This document shows, piece after piece, positions 47,198-55,947 of a DNA stretch of 62,987 nucleotides. Source of the stretch: an uncultured Pelagibacteraceae bacterium (GTDB lineage: Bacteria > Pseudomonadota > Alphaproteobacteria > Pelagibacterales > Pelagibacteraceae). Location: the NCBI GenBank assembly GCA_902592675.1, contig CACJFJ010000006.1:1-62987 (forward strand), in the 5' to 3' direction. Within the stretch, counting starts at the first letter, position 1, and every line of letters starts with the position of its first letter. The notes under the pieces are model-generated. The model worked only from the letters and a program-made list of their open reading frames with translations. It searched no databases and was not told the origin of the DNA. The position numbers and the translations under genes were made by a program.

Positions 47198-47779
47198 ATG
47201 AAAATTTATCAAATAGACTCAAGTGCTAGAAAAGATGGATCAACTTCAAGAGCGTTGGCAAAAAAAGTTTTACAAAAAATTAAAAAGCCTAAAGATGAAG
47301 TAATTTATAGAGATTTAAATGAGGAAATGGTTTTTGTGACTGGGTTGACAGAGTCAGGAATGAACATTGATGAAAAAGATCAAAATGAAAACCACAAAAA
47401 AATGTTTAAACTTTCAGACCAGTTAGTTAAAGAATTAAAGGAAAGTGATGTGATAATAATTTCAGCACCAATTTATAATTATGGTCCACCAGCAACTTTA
47501 AAAGCATGGTCAGATTTGGCAGCAAGAGTTGGGGAGACTTTTAGATTTAAACCTAACGGTAGAAGAGAAGGTCTATTAAAAAATAAAAGAGCCTATCTTG
47601 TTATTACTTCTGGTGGGACAAAACTAAATAGCAATGAGGATTTTTTGACTCCCTGGTTAAAATATATTTTAAATTTTTTTGGAATTGAGAAAATCGATAT
47701 AATTTGTGCCGATCAGATGGCATTAAATTACGAAAAATCAATTAAAGATGCTGAAAAGCAAATTGAAAATATTTCTTAA
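47198..47779 (+). CDS. FMN-dependent NADH-azoreductase-like flavoprotein
   Basis: 193 residues from the ATG at 47198 (the frame opens at a TTG, 47183, inside ccdA). Flavodoxin-like: QIDSSARKDGSTSRALA, SAPIYNYGPPATLKAWSDLAARVGETF, VITSGGTK. AzoR/WrbA-type enzymes reduce quinones and azo compounds. Convergent with the dioxygenase, overlapping by four bases. Confidence 0.88.
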   Translation: MKIYQIDSSARKDGSTSRALAKKVLQKIKKPKDEVIYRDLNEEMVFVTGLTESGMNIDEKDQNENHKKMFKLSDQLVKELKESDVIIISAPIYNYGPPATLKAWSDLAARVGETFRFKPNGRREGLLKNKRAYLVITSGGTKLNSNEDFLTPWLKYILNFFGIEKIDIICADQMALNYEKSIKDAEKQIENIS

Positions 47780-48876
47780 AGATTAAATTTTCTTTTGAGA
47801 TGTTTTAATTTACCTTCAGTGCTATCATAATCAATATAGCATCCTTGCAAGAAGCGATTTCCCTCATTTGCATCATAAGTAGTTCTACCATGAAGCAATC
47901 TATAATTATCTATCATTAATAAATCACCAGGCTTAAGTTTAAATTCAATTTTGTAATTATCAGAATTATAAAGTTCAGATATTTTATTTCTTGCAGCATA
48001 ATATAATTCTAATTTTTCTTTATCCATCAATGGTACAAAATCCAATCTAGGACTAAACCTTACTTGTTTAAAATTACCCAATTCATCTAATTGAATCATT
48101 TCAGCCCAATCTTCTAAAACTACATTTTGATCAATAAATTGAAATCGTACTTTGATCTCTGTTAATATTTTATAATAATTAGGAAAATCTTTTTTTAGTT
48201 GCTCTGTTACGGTAAAACCATCAACTAGTGTTGACAAACCTCCACTAACTTCATTTTCTATACAATGTAAAATTTGAATACATGGAACTGGGTTTCGATA
48301 TGGATTATCTGTATGAGGCGCCAAAGGCAAAGATGTATATGCTAAATCATTTGGGTTTGGTATAGACTTAACATTAAAAAACTCACCAAAATTTGTTCTT
48401 CTTATACTTCCAATAGAGTTTGCGAAATCTACAATAAAATTATTTTTAGTAGGGACTTTTTTAAATATTACAAAACCATATTGATAGAAATCCATTAAGG
48501 CCTTATACATTTTCTCGTTTTCAAAAAAATTTTTATTAAATTCAAAATTATTCAAGACTTTTAAAGATGAGTCCCATTTGATTTTTTGAATATATTTTAC
48601 ATCATTTATATTTGTAAATTCTTTAAGAATGTTTTTTATTGCTAATTTTGTATGAACTCCATCATTAAAAGTAACTTCTAAAAAGTCATTAGAGATGTTT
48701 AATGAATTAATTTTGATATTTTCTTGAATCTCAGTCGGATCAAATAATCTTTGTTTAGTTCTTTTATCTACAAAACTGTCTCCATTCACTCTTTCTCTAA
48801 GCCAAAATGGATGAATTTCTTTTTTTAATCCTTGATTATTAAAAAATACCTTATTATTTTCTAATTCAATTTTCAT
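47776..48876 (-). CDS. Gamma-butyrobetaine/TauD-family Fe(II) 2-oxoglutarate dioxygenase
   Basis: 366 residues. N-terminal DUF971-like domain (HPFWLRER at 22-29) joined to a TauD domain, the architecture of gamma-butyrobetaine and trimethyllysine dioxygenases. Iron ligands: His-x-Asp in LAPHTDNPY and a late His in LLHGRTTYD; 2-oxoglutarate Arg in the final region. Could hydroxylate gamma-butyrobetaine in carnitine metabolism, or a related quaternary amine. No carnitine genes are adjacent. Confidence 0.85.
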   Translation of the reverse strand: MKIELENNKVFFNNQGLKKEIHPFWLRERVNGDSFVDKRTKQRLFDPTEIQENIKINSLNISNDFLEVTFNDGVHTKLAIKNILKEFTNINDVKYIQKIKWDSSLKVLNNFEFNKNFFENEKMYKALMDFYQYGFVIFKKVPTKNNFIVDFANSIGSIRRTNFGEFFNVKSIPNPNDLAYTSLPLAPHTDNPYRNPVPCIQILHCIENEVSGGLSTLVDGFTVTEQLKKDFPNYYKILTEIKVRFQFIDQNVVLEDWAEMIQLDELGNFKQVRFSPRLDFVPLMDKEKLELYYAARNKISELYNSDNYKIEFKLKPGDLLMIDNYRLLHGRTTYDANEGNRFLQGCYIDYDSTEGKLKHLKRKFNL

Positions 48877-48948
48877 AAATTATTTAAATCATTATTTAAA
48901 ATTTAGCTTTAATCAATAGGAATAAAATAGTATTAGTCCCATGTACTA

Positions 48949-49749
48949 ATGATAAAATCGTCAGATTATAAAGCTTTTTCCAACTTCACTGAGAGTTTAG
49001 CTAAGAAATTAACTAAATTTTATTATTCTAAATTAAATAAACCTTTTAAAATATCTAATAAGCTTAAAGGTAAGGGGTATGATCCAGTTACTAGTGCTGA
49101 TAAAGCATTTGAAAAGTTTATCAGAAAGGAAATCAATAAAAAATTTCCTACTCACCAAATAATAGGAGAAGAATTTGGTTATAAAAAATCAAAAAGTGAC
49201 TTTTCCTGGGTGATTGATCCAATTGATGGAACAAGATCATTCGTTATTGGTAACCCAACATGGAGTAATTTAATTTCTTTAAACTACAAAGGAGATCCTA
49301 TATTAGGTCTTGCTAATTTTCCAATACTTAAAAAATATTATTTTAACACTTCTTTAAATTCTGCGTACGTTTCAGAGAGTGGAAAAAAAAAAAGAATAAA
49401 AGTAAATCATAAGGCATCTTTTTCAAACATGAAATTATCTGCGGCTTTTCATGGAAGCATATCTTTAAATCAACAAAAAAGAATCCCACAAATATTAAAA
49501 CGAATGCAATTTCCTTGCTCAGATGCATTAAGCTATTCTCATTTTGCTGAAGGTAAACTTGATGTTGTCATACAATGTGGAAATAAAATTTGGGATATTC
49601 ATGCTTTAATCCCTATAATTAGATCTGCCGGGGGTATAGTTACGACTTGGAAAAATTTGGATGCGAAAAAAGCTGGAAATATTATTTGTTCAGCAAACAA
49701 AAGCCTTCACAACAAAATGATTAAAATTTTAAAACCTGTTACTAAGTAG
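48949..49749 (+). CDS. Inositol-monophosphatase-family phosphatase (HisN-like)
   Basis: 266 residues. Family signature: IGEEFGY, WVIDPIDGTRSFVIGNPTWSNLISL for the metal-binding DPIDGT, and the C-terminal WDIHALIPIIRSAGGIVT, where Asp of WDIHA is a metal ligand. FxxGxPxW-type wording matches HisN (histidinol-phosphatase) and archetypal IMPase equally well. It could work in histidine synthesis or on inositol phosphates. Its end overlaps the convergent SMR gene by 8 bases. Confidence 0.85.
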   Translation: MIKSSDYKAFSNFTESLAKKLTKFYYSKLNKPFKISNKLKGKGYDPVTSADKAFEKFIRKEINKKFPTHQIIGEEFGYKKSKSDFSWVIDPIDGTRSFVIGNPTWSNLISLNYKGDPILGLANFPILKKYYFNTSLNSAYVSESGKKKRIKVNHKASFSNMKLSAAFHGSISLNQQKRIPQILKRMQFPCSDALSYSHFAEGKLDVVIQCGNKIWDIHALIPIIRSAGGIVTTWKNLDAKKAGNIICSANKSLHNKMIKILKPVTK

Positions 49750-50077
49750 TTTTTCCAAGTGTATTTAGCAAAATTACTCCAATAATGATTAATGATATTC
49801 CAATAAATCCATACAAGTTTGGTATTTGATTATATTTAAACACTCCAAATAAAGTGACTGCAGCAATAGTTAATCCTCCATATGTTGCGTAAGTAAAACC
49901 AACAGGAATAATATTCATCGCTTTGGATAAACAAAAAATACAGGCTATTATCGAAATTGCACAAAAAATGGTTGGACCAAGATTAGTAAATCCATCAGTT
50001 GATTTTAAAAAACCATTAGATGTTATTCCAAGAACGATAGCCAATAAAAGAAAAATATATCCAGATAAATTTGTCAT
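49742..50077 (-). CDS. SMR-family membrane protein, first-helix Glu replaced
   Basis: 111 residues from the ATG at 50077 (a TTG at 50098 opens the same frame inside the upstream gene). Four helices and the SMR pattern LKSTDGFT, AMNIIPVGFTYATYGGL. The Glu14 used by EmrE for proton/drug coupling aligns with Gly17 here, and Trp63 with Tyr66. It is therefore unlikely to be a drug exporter of the EmrE kind. Paired with a second such gene four bases upstream; probable heterodimer. Last gene of a 12-gene operon. Confidence 0.82.
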   Translation of the reverse strand: MTNLSGYIFLLLAIVLGITSNGFLKSTDGFTNLGPTIFCAISIIACIFCLSKAMNIIPVGFTYATYGGLTIAAVTLFGVFKYNQIPNLYGFIGISLIIIGVILLNTLGKTT

Positions 50078-50081
50078 AGAT

Positions 50082-50417
50082 TTAGCCTGTTTTACCAAGT
50101 AAGTTAACTATCAATACTCCCGATATTATTAAACCTAAACCAATGATAGTGTAAAGATCTGGTATTTGATTGAATTTATAAATTCCAACGAGTGAAGTAG
50201 CTATTATACATAAACCTGCAAAAGAAGCATAGGTTATACCAACAGGAATAGTTTTCATAACAATAGATAATGTAAACATACAACCAACTATAGTTATTGC
50301 TGTTAATAAACTTGGCATTAACAAAGTAAAACCATTTGCACTTTTGGCAAAACCGTTTGCGGCAGTACCTAAAATAACTGCAAATATAAGCACTATGTAG
50401 GCAATTATATTACTCAT
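50082..50417 (-). CDS. SMR-family membrane protein, paralog of the next gene
   Basis: 111 residues from ATG 50417 (the frame opens at a TTG, 50423). Four helices; AKSANGFTLLMP and KTIPVGITYASFAGLC mark the family. As in its partner, the coupling Glu is Gly17 and the Trp is Phe66. Together the pair resembles EbrAB-type two-gene SMR systems in layout, but not in active residues. Confidence 0.82.
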   Translation of the reverse strand: MSNIIAYIVLIFAVILGTAANGFAKSANGFTLLMPSLLTAITIVGCMFTLSIVMKTIPVGITYASFAGLCIIATSLVGIYKFNQIPDLYTIIGLGLIISGVLIVNLLGKTG

Positions 50418-50433
50418 GATCAAAAGAATATTA

Positions 50434-50655
50434 TTATTTGGTAATTTTATCTACAAATTTTTCTACTATTGGAGCTACTATTGTTGTTGCTATCATTGCT
50501 ACCGGTAAGCTAACGGACCAAGCTTTTAAAAATCTTTTATAATATAGTTCATCGTAACCAGTATTTATATAAGTAATTATTAGTGTCATAAGCAAACTCA
50601 TGCCAAAACCCATAAAAAATATAAATAGTAATTTTGAATATTTTTTCGATAACAT
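50434..50655 (-). CDS. DUF2798 small membrane protein
   Basis: 73 residues, two membrane helices (about 8-29 and 45-66). DUF2798 pattern: FIFFMGFGMSLLMTLIITYIN, FLKAWSVSLPVAMIATTIVAPIVEKFV. Function unknown. It lies 16 bases from the SMR gene and 6 bases from the TPR gene in the same run. Confidence 0.8.
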   Translation of the reverse strand: MLSKKYSKLLFIFFMGFGMSLLMTLIITYINTGYDELYYKRFLKAWSVSLPVAMIATTIVAPIVEKFVDKITK

Positions 50656-50661
50656 AATTTT

Positions 50662-51210
50662 TCAAATACTCTCTTTTTTTATTTGTAATTGCAGTTGTTC
50701 AATCATTATGATTGGAGATTTCATAAATGGATGGACTTTATGAGCTTCGATATAACTATCAATTGCTTTTTGATAATTTTTTAAAGCTGTTTGAACCAAA
50801 CCTTGACCTGTTAATGCACCAAAATGTCTTTTTTCAATCATAAGTACTTTATCAATATCAGCTTGAGATAACTCATATTTTCCCATTAAATATAATACCG
50901 TAGCTCTTTTATTCCAAGCTTCCGCCCAGCTTGGATCTAGTTTAGTTATCTCAGTAAATTTATCTAAAGCAGTTTCTAGGTTATTTTTCATCATCGCTGA
51001 AGAGCCATCAGCCAAGAGTTTTGTTAAATTTTCTTTAGAAGGGTGGGTTGTCCAAAGATCCCAAATTTTATCTTCTATCTTTTTGGAATTTTCAAAGTTT
51101 ATAGCACTTTTTAATTGAATAAATAATCTATCAATTTCCTCTTTTTTTTCATCAGCAAACAAAGGCAATGCAAATGTAAAAATAAAAAGAATAAATGAAA
51201 TTTTTTTCAC
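50662..51210 (-). CDS. Exported TPR-repeat protein
   Basis: 182 residues. Signal peptide MKKISFILFIFTFALPLFA, then TPR helices: a pair around LETALDKFTEITKLDPSWAEAW, a second around GKYELSQADIDKVL, and a third YQKAIDSYIEAHKVHP. Starts with GTG directly after the upstream stop (TAAGTG). Likely a periplasmic protein-protein adaptor; partner unknown. Confidence 0.85.
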   Translation of the reverse strand: MKKISFILFIFTFALPLFADEKKEEIDRLFIQLKSAINFENSKKIEDKIWDLWTTHPSKENLTKLLADGSSAMMKNNLETALDKFTEITKLDPSWAEAWNKRATVLYLMGKYELSQADIDKVLMIEKRHFGALTGQGLVQTALKNYQKAIDSYIEAHKVHPFMKSPIIMIEQLQLQIKKESI

Positions 51211-51531
51211 TTACTTAGACATTGGAGTAGCGCCAGTTTCTAAACTAATAATTTTCCCATCTGAATATTTATAAACTGCCATTACAGCTTCAACATTTCC
51301 ATCATTAAATTTAACTATAGAATGGTGTACACCGACTTCATTGTTTTCATAAACAACTCGTGCTTTATCTTGATTAATATCACCACTCATTGCCCATTTG
51401 ATTACATCTGCTTTTCCTAATGAATTCCCAGATTTATGCATTGTAAATTTAAAATCATCATGCAAAAGTTCATCCATAGTTTTTTCATCTTTGTTATTAA
51501 TAGCATCAGTATACCTTTTTAAAATTGACAT
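51211..51531 (-). CDS. SnoaL/NTF2-like small protein
   Basis: 106 residues. NTF2-like fold by pattern: LKRYTDAINNKDEKTMDELLHDDFKFTMHKSG, VIKWAMSGDI, a beta-rich middle, and AVMAVYKYSDGKIISLETGATPM. Proteins like this bind or isomerise small molecules; no active residues can be named with confidence. Own SD-like AGGAAG before its ATG. Confidence 0.75.
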   Translation of the reverse strand: MSILKRYTDAINNKDEKTMDELLHDDFKFTMHKSGNSLGKADVIKWAMSGDINQDKARVVYENNEVGVHHSIVKFNDGNVEAVMAVYKYSDGKIISLETGATPMSK

Positions 51532-51547
51532 AATCTTCCTTTCCTAA

Positions 51548-51964
51548 TTAAATATAAATTTTATCAGCAAGACCGTAACATAGAACTGCACTTAAAATAG
51601 TCAAAACTAAAGGAGCATAAATTCCTTCGTCTGATGTTTTATCAGTATGACCAAGTTTATTTATTTTTGTATTGTAAAATCCAACTATAAAGGCAGATAA
51701 GTTTTGTAAAAAGATAAGGTTAAAGAATCCCCAAGTTGCCTCTAAACCATTAGGTCTTATGAAACCTACATAAATAGCCATGACCACAGAACCAAAAAAT
51801 ATTGATCCAAAAAATCTAACCATTCCAGCACCGGTATCATCAATACCATACTGATCTAAAAAGGATTTAGTTTGGAAAACGCATCTAAATCCATAATATG
51901 CAAAACCTATAAAATGAATTATAAAAACTGCAAAATAAAATATTCCATTAAATTTTTCTATCAT
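51548..51964 (-). CDS. Four-helix membrane protein, unrecognised
   Basis: 138 residues with four hydrophobic segments (about 10-30, 45-65, 75-95 and 115-136). Features GFAYYGFRCVFQT, MVRFFGSIFFGSVVMAIYVGF, and a cytoplasmic loop KLGHTDKTSDEG. I do not recognise the family. A clear AAGGAGA precedes the start. Same strand and tight spacing with neighbours, so co-expressed. Confidence 0.75.
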   Translation of the reverse strand: MIEKFNGIFYFAVFIIHFIGFAYYGFRCVFQTKSFLDQYGIDDTGAGMVRFFGSIFFGSVVMAIYVGFIRPNGLEATWGFFNLIFLQNLSAFIVGFYNTKINKLGHTDKTSDEGIYAPLVLTILSAVLCYGLADKIYI

Positions 51965-51973
51965 TTTGTCTCC

Positions 51974-52288
51974 TTAATCGTTGAATACCATTCTCATTTC
52001 GTCTTGTATTGTACCTTCTTTAAAAACACCCTTCATTTTTTTTTGAAGTTCAATAAATTTAGGATCAGCAGACATATTCTGATCATTTTCAAAAGCTTTG
52101 TCAGTAAATTGTTCTCCAACTAAAGTTTCTCTAACTGTTCTAGGATTTCCACCAATTTGAAAAGAAAAATAAACTTCATGATCAGGATAATGTTTTTTTC
52201 TAACTTCAGCTAAACCTTTAGAAATTTCCATGGCCTCACCAAGTTTATCATCATAAACACCGATAGTTCTTGTGTAGATTGCTTTCAT
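51974..52288 (-). CDS. Small cytoplasmic protein, likely dimeric alpha/beta-barrel
   Basis: 104 residues from the ATG at 52288, which has the ribosome site AAAGGAG; a longer frame to 52330 is open but overlaps the upstream gene. Beta-alpha-beta pattern (MKAIYTRTIGVYDDKLGEAMEI, EVYFSFQIGG). C-terminal half is charged helix. Not recognised; resembles in size the neighbouring barrel-type proteins. Confidence 0.75.
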   Translation of the reverse strand: MKAIYTRTIGVYDDKLGEAMEISKGLAEVRKKHYPDHEVYFSFQIGGNPRTVRETLVGEQFTDKAFENDQNMSADPKFIELQKKMKGVFKEGTIQDEMRMVFND

Positions 52289-52316
52289 TTTTACTCCTTT
52301 TTTAATTAGCTGAGTT

Positions 52317-52604
52317 TTAATTCCCCTCAACTAAAACTAGATGAGCTTTGGCCGCTGATTCTCTAACCGCTTTAGCCGCTTGATATTTTTCTGACTCATA
52401 GAATTTACGAGCAGCATCAATGCTTTCAAATTCAATTAATACAACAGTACCTAAATTTTCACCTTCTCTTACGTCAGGACTGGGTTCACGAACAAGAACT
52501 TTGCCACCGTGCTCTCCAATAGTTGGTCCGGACATTTGTCTAAACTTTTCCATACCTTCTTTATCGTGTTCTTTAAGATGTGCTATCAAATATCCTTTGC
52601 TCAT
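52317..52604 (-). CDS. DUF1330 protein
   Basis: 95 residues, ferredoxin-like dimeric barrel family. Marks: GYLIAHLKEHDKEGMEKF, GGKVLVREPSPDVREGE, TVVLIEFESIDAARKFYESEKYQ. Family has no proven function. It is followed after 28 bases by the next barrel-like gene in the operon. Confidence 0.88.
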   Translation of the reverse strand: MSKGYLIAHLKEHDKEGMEKFRQMSGPTIGEHGGKVLVREPSPDVREGENLGTVVLIEFESIDAARKFYESEKYQAAKAVRESAAKAHLVLVEGN

Positions 52605-52616
52605 AATTTTCTTCTT

Positions 52617-52904
52617 TTAAGCGTTATAGTCCATCACTTGATCAGTGCACTCAGTAAATTTGTGAGGTTCAAAAAAGTCATTCATTTGACCTAGTTGATT
52701 AATTATATCTTCCTCACTATTTCCTTTCCACCAGCAAAACATTTGCATTGTATCAGCTGGCGTATTCCAAGTCATTTGACACGCAGCTTTATCACTGGTC
52801 ATTGATTTAATAATATCCTCCATTTTCATTGAGGCTACTGTTTCGCTAAATTTATCTTTCATTTCTTTAGATTTGAAAGTGTGAGTTACCATATAGTTTT
52901 TCAT
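52617..52904 (-). CDS. Small unrecognised protein, possible antibiotic-monooxygenase-like fold
   Basis: 95 residues. Begins MKNYMVTHTFKSKEMKDKF, contains MQMFCWWKGNSEEDI and ends with a short tail; several Met, Trp and Cys. Secondary-structure pattern beta-alpha-beta-beta-alpha fits a dimeric barrel. No catalytic motif is visible. Strong AAAGGAG precedes the ATG. Confidence 0.72.
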   Translation of the reverse strand: MKNYMVTHTFKSKEMKDKFSETVASMKMEDIIKSMTSDKAACQMTWNTPADTMQMFCWWKGNSEEDIINQLGQMNDFFEPHKFTECTDQVMDYNA

Positions 52905-52919
52905 TTTTCTCCTTTGTGT

Positions 52920-53126
52920 TTAGCTTTTAAATAAAGCAAGAGCTTCATTCAAAAGTTTTTCAGACTTAGCATGATCACCATTATTATGGGCATCCATACC
53001 TTGATCTTTAAGTTCTTGAGCTTTTTTAATTTTTTCATCAATATTTTTGGCTAACATCGGACATGAACCTGCATATGCTGAGCTAACAAATAAGACCAAA
53101 CAAAACGTTAACATTATTTTTTTCAT
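52920..53126 (-). CDS. Short exported helical protein
   Basis: 68 residues. Signal peptide MKKIMLTFCLVLFVSSAYA, then a 49-residue mature part with a Cys, and one TPR-like helix pair (KIKKAQELKDQGMDAHNNGDHAKSE...). Likely periplasmic. A good AAGGAG ribosome site. Its helix pair resembles the TPR gene further down the operon. Confidence 0.75.
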   Translation of the reverse strand: MKKIMLTFCLVLFVSSAYAGSCPMLAKNIDEKIKKAQELKDQGMDAHNNGDHAKSEKLLNEALALFKS

Positions 53127-53135
53127 TTATACTCC

Positions 53136-53426
53136 TTATAAATTTACTTCAGATAGTTCATATAATTTAGCGCTCTCTACACATTCTGCGTAAATAGCCT
53201 TCGCGGTAGGATTGTTCCCAGTTACAAATTCTTTCATTCCAGCTTCATTATGAACATTCACTTTAAATAACATCCCACTTTTATCTGGAATCATTGCTCC
53301 AACAGTTTTTTCTGGATAGGCAACGCTTTTTCTAACACCCATCCCTTCATCTGATTGCATCCAACCCATGAAAGTTTCTAATTTACCCTCTTTAAGCTTA
53401 AGATGTACTAACATTTCTTTTTCCAT
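53136..53426 (-). CDS. Small unrecognised cytoplasmic protein
   Basis: 96 residues; opens MEKEMLVHLKLKEGKL and has MGWMQSDEGMGVRKS, VGAMIPDKSGMLFKVNVHN, and a helical end. Looks like another barrel-type fold, Met-rich. No signal peptide. Strong AAAGGAG. Confidence 0.72.
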   Translation of the reverse strand: MEKEMLVHLKLKEGKLETFMGWMQSDEGMGVRKSVAYPEKTVGAMIPDKSGMLFKVNVHNEAGMKEFVTGNNPTAKAIYAECVESAKLYELSEVNL

Positions 53427-53442
53427 TTTTTCTCCTTTTAAA

Positions 53443-53814
53443 TTAATACAAAGTCTGAACTACTTTTTTTACTCTTTCAGCTCCATTCGGAACTAAAGCT
53501 TCGACAAATGTATGACATTTTTCAGTTTTAGCTTGGTCGTATTTGGAGCCATAATGCTTATCAACTGCTTTGTTTACTCCAGCATCCCAATCTTTTTCTG
53601 GAATACCTATTTCAAGAGCATAAGTTTTTAAAACTTTCACAGTTGAAATTGATTTTTCTTTCATTCCGTACTCAAATTTTTCACCTGATGGAAGAAAGTA
53701 GTTAGCCATATAAATACCAACACAATCCCATGCTTTTGATTTATCTTTGTCACTCATACCTGCGTTTGCAGATGTAAAAATGAAAAAAGATAATACGATA
53801 ATAATTTTTTTCAT
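53443..53814 (-). CDS. Exported protein, first gene of the 12-gene operon
   Basis: 123 residues with signal peptide MKKIIIVLSFFIFTSANA. The mature part has two Cys (in AWDCVGIYM and EKCHTFVEAL) that may bridge, and is otherwise helical. Family not recognised. Ribosome site GAGGAATT. Preceded by a small palindrome (53849-53866) that could be its operator. Confidence 0.72.
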   Translation of the reverse strand: MKKIIIVLSFFIFTSANAGMSDKDKSKAWDCVGIYMANYFLPSGEKFEYGMKEKSISTVKVLKTYALEIGIPEKDWDAGVNKAVDKHYGSKYDQAKTEKCHTFVEALVPNGAERVKKVVQTLY

Positions 53815-53848
53815 AATTCCTCGAGGTTAAGTATTATTAATACAAAAT

Positions 53849-53866
53849 TGTAACTGTTTTGTTACA
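53849..53866. promoter_or_regulatory. Possible operator palindrome upstream of the small-protein operon
   Basis: TGTAAC, six bases, GTTACA: a perfect 6-6-6 inverted repeat about 35 bases before the first start codon. A second, shorter palindrome GTATT-ATT-AATAC is at 53831-53843. Size and place fit a dimeric repressor site, but no -10/-35 pair is convincing around it. Confidence 0.35.
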
Positions 53867-53882
53867 TGGCTGGTATGCGATA

Positions 53883-54884
53883 TTATAGCCAGCTCGGAAT
53901 GGGGAGATTTTTTTCCCGTAAAAAAGACTTATTAAACATCTTTGAGTTGTATTTATCAGATCTATCACAAAGAATTGTAACAATTGTTTTTCCTGGACCC
54001 AATTCTTTTCCTAATCTGATAGCACCTGCAATATTTACTCCGCAACTAGTTCCTAAACTTAACCCCTCATGCTGTATTAAATCGTAAAGCACAGGTAAAG
54101 ACTCTTGATCACTGATTGAAAAAGCGCCATCAATTTTAGCTTCAGCAAAGTTTTTAGTTATTCTGCTTGAACCAATACCTTCAGTTATTGATCCACCCTC
54201 AGCTTTAAGTTCACCATTCATAATGTGATTATAGAGTGCAGAGCCTGTTGGATCTGATAAATAAATTTTTACATCTTTATTTTTTTCTTTGAGAAATTTA
54301 CTTACACCACCGATGGTGCCACCTGTTCCTGATGCGCAGACAAAGCCATCTACTTTACCATTAGTTTGTTCCCAAATTTCAGGCCCAGTGGTTTCGTAAT
54401 GACCTTTTGCATTAGCAGTGTTATCAAATTGATTAGCCCAAACTACACCATTATTATTCGTGCTTTTTAATTCTTCAGCAAGACGACCTGCAACTTTTAC
54501 ATAGTTTCCATCATCTTTATAAGGTTTGGGTGGTACCAGTCTAAGATCTGCGCCAATATTTTTTAAAGTATCTTTTTTTTCTTGAGTTTGGTTGTCATTC
54601 ATAACGATTATTGTCTTATAACCTAAGGAATTTCCTAAAAGACACAAACCAATCCCGGTATTACCCGCAGTACCTTCAACAACAATCCCACCTTCTGAGA
54701 TCAATTTCTTTTCTTGTGCATCTTTTATTAATGCAAGAGCAGCTCTATCTTTAACGGATCCACCTGGATTTAGGTACTCTGCTTTTCCATAAATATTACA
54801 TCCAGTGATTTCAGAAGCTGCTTTTAATTTTATTAAAGGTGTATTTCCAACTGACTCGATAAAGTTATTTTTAATTTGTGTCAT
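53883..54884 (-). CDS. cysK: Cysteine synthase A (O-acetylserine sulfhydrylase)
   Basis: PLP enzyme making cysteine from O-acetylserine and sulfide. 333 residues. [15 protein letters not shown] lysine in [36 protein letters not shown], and [13 protein letters not shown]. Start overlaps the cysE stop (ATGA), the classic cysE-cysK pair. Confidence 0.94.
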   Translation of the reverse strand: MTQIKNNFIESVGNTPLIKLKAASEITGCNIYGKAEYLNPGGSVKDRAALALIKDAQEKKLISEGGIVVEGTAGNTGIGLCLLGNSLGYKTIIVMNDNQTQEKKDTLKNIGADLRLVPPKPYKDDGNYVKVAGRLAEELKSTNNNGVVWANQFDNTANAKGHYETTGPEIWEQTNGKVDGFVCASGTGGTIGGVSKFLKEKNKDVKIYLSDPTGSALYNHIMNGELKAEGGSITEGIGSSRITKNFAEAKIDGAFSISDQESLPVLYDLIQHEGLSLGTSCGVNIAGAIRLGKELGPGKTIVTILCDRSDKYNSKMFNKSFLREKNLPIPSWL

Positions 54885-55453
54885 TTGTCTTTATCTTTAT
54901 CAGTAACAGCATAAGGTTGAAATCCTTTAGTAGCATCACCAACTCTTGCAGCTGGAATTCCCACCATTATTGATTTCTCAGGAACATTTTTAGTAACCAC
55001 TGCATTTGCACCAATTAAGGAATTTTTACCAATTGTTATTGGCCCTAAAATTTGAGCACCAGACCCAACGACTACATTATCCTCTAATGTTGGATGTCTT
55101 TTAGTATTTCTTTGGTCATTAGTATTTATACTTGGAGCAATTCCTCCCAAAGTCACGTTGTGATATATTGTTACGTTATTACCTATTTCTGATGTTTCCC
55201 CAATAACCACTCCCATACCATGATCAATGAATAAATTTTTACCTATCTTAGCTTTAGGATGAATTTCTATACCTGTTAAAAATCTTGAAAATTGAGAGAT
55301 GATTCTTGCAATTAAATCAAATTTTGCTATCGCAAAAAAATTTGCAATTTTATGAAAAAAAATAGCCTTAACCCCTGGGTAAGTTAATACTAGACTTAAC
55401 TTAGATTTTGCCGCAGGATCTCTGTCTATTATAGATTGTAAAAAATCAGTCAT
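54881..55453 (-). CDS. cysE: Serine O-acetyltransferase
   Basis: Makes O-acetylserine for CysK. 190 residues, the short form with a reduced N-terminal helical domain. Left-handed beta-helix: [44 protein letters not shown] with catalytic His, and [25 protein letters not shown]. Pairs with cysK. Sulfide supply for this step must come from organic sulfur or sulfite. Confidence 0.94.
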   Translation of the reverse strand: MTDFLQSIIDRDPAAKSKLSLVLTYPGVKAIFFHKIANFFAIAKFDLIARIISQFSRFLTGIEIHPKAKIGKNLFIDHGMGVVIGETSEIGNNVTIYHNVTLGGIAPSINTNDQRNTKRHPTLEDNVVVGSGAQILGPITIGKNSLIGANAVVTKNVPEKSIMVGIPAARVGDATKGFQPYAVTDKDKDK

Positions 55454-55525
55454 TTAATTTTGTCAGCTTGATAAAAATAATTAATGTCTATATAGTGTTT
55501 TTAAACAGTATTTAAAGGAGAAATA

Positions 55526-55936
55526 ATGTACAAAAATACTAATTGTTTTCATCTAGCAATCCCATGCGGAGATCTAGAAACAGCAAAAAAGTTTTATAGC
55601 GAAACTTTGGGCTGCCGACTTGATAATTCAGCACAAGAGTGGGCTGATGTTGACTTTTGGGGAAATGAATTAACTCTCCATGCAAGTGAACATAAACTAG
55701 ATAACGAAAGACACGATGTAGATATGGGTAACGTTTCTGTTCCACACTTTGGAGTTCATTTATCAAGAAAAGATTTTGATACTTTAAAAAATAGATTGAA
55801 AGAAAAAGGTGCAAAGTATTACGATGAACCTTATCTAAGATTTAAAGGAACAAAATACGAGCAAGAAACATTTTTTGTAAAAGACCCTAACGAAAATATT
55901 TTAGAGATTAAAACTTTAACAGCTAATCCAGAATAA
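55526..55936 (+). CDS. VOC (glyoxalase-fold) protein
   Basis: 136 residues, one vicinal-oxygen-chelate domain of two beta-alpha-beta-beta-beta units. CFHLAIPCGDLETAKKFYSETLGC; HFGVHLS; TFFVKDPNENILEIKTL. Metal ligands His and Glu are in place. Dioxygenase- or isomerase-type activity is possible; substrate unknown. Good AAAGGAG ribosome site. Confidence 0.88.
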   Translation: MYKNTNCFHLAIPCGDLETAKKFYSETLGCRLDNSAQEWADVDFWGNELTLHASEHKLDNERHDVDMGNVSVPHFGVHLSRKDFDTLKNRLKEKGAKYYDEPYLRFKGTKYEQETFFVKDPNENILEIKTLTANPE

Positions 55937-55947
55937 TTTTAGTTTAG

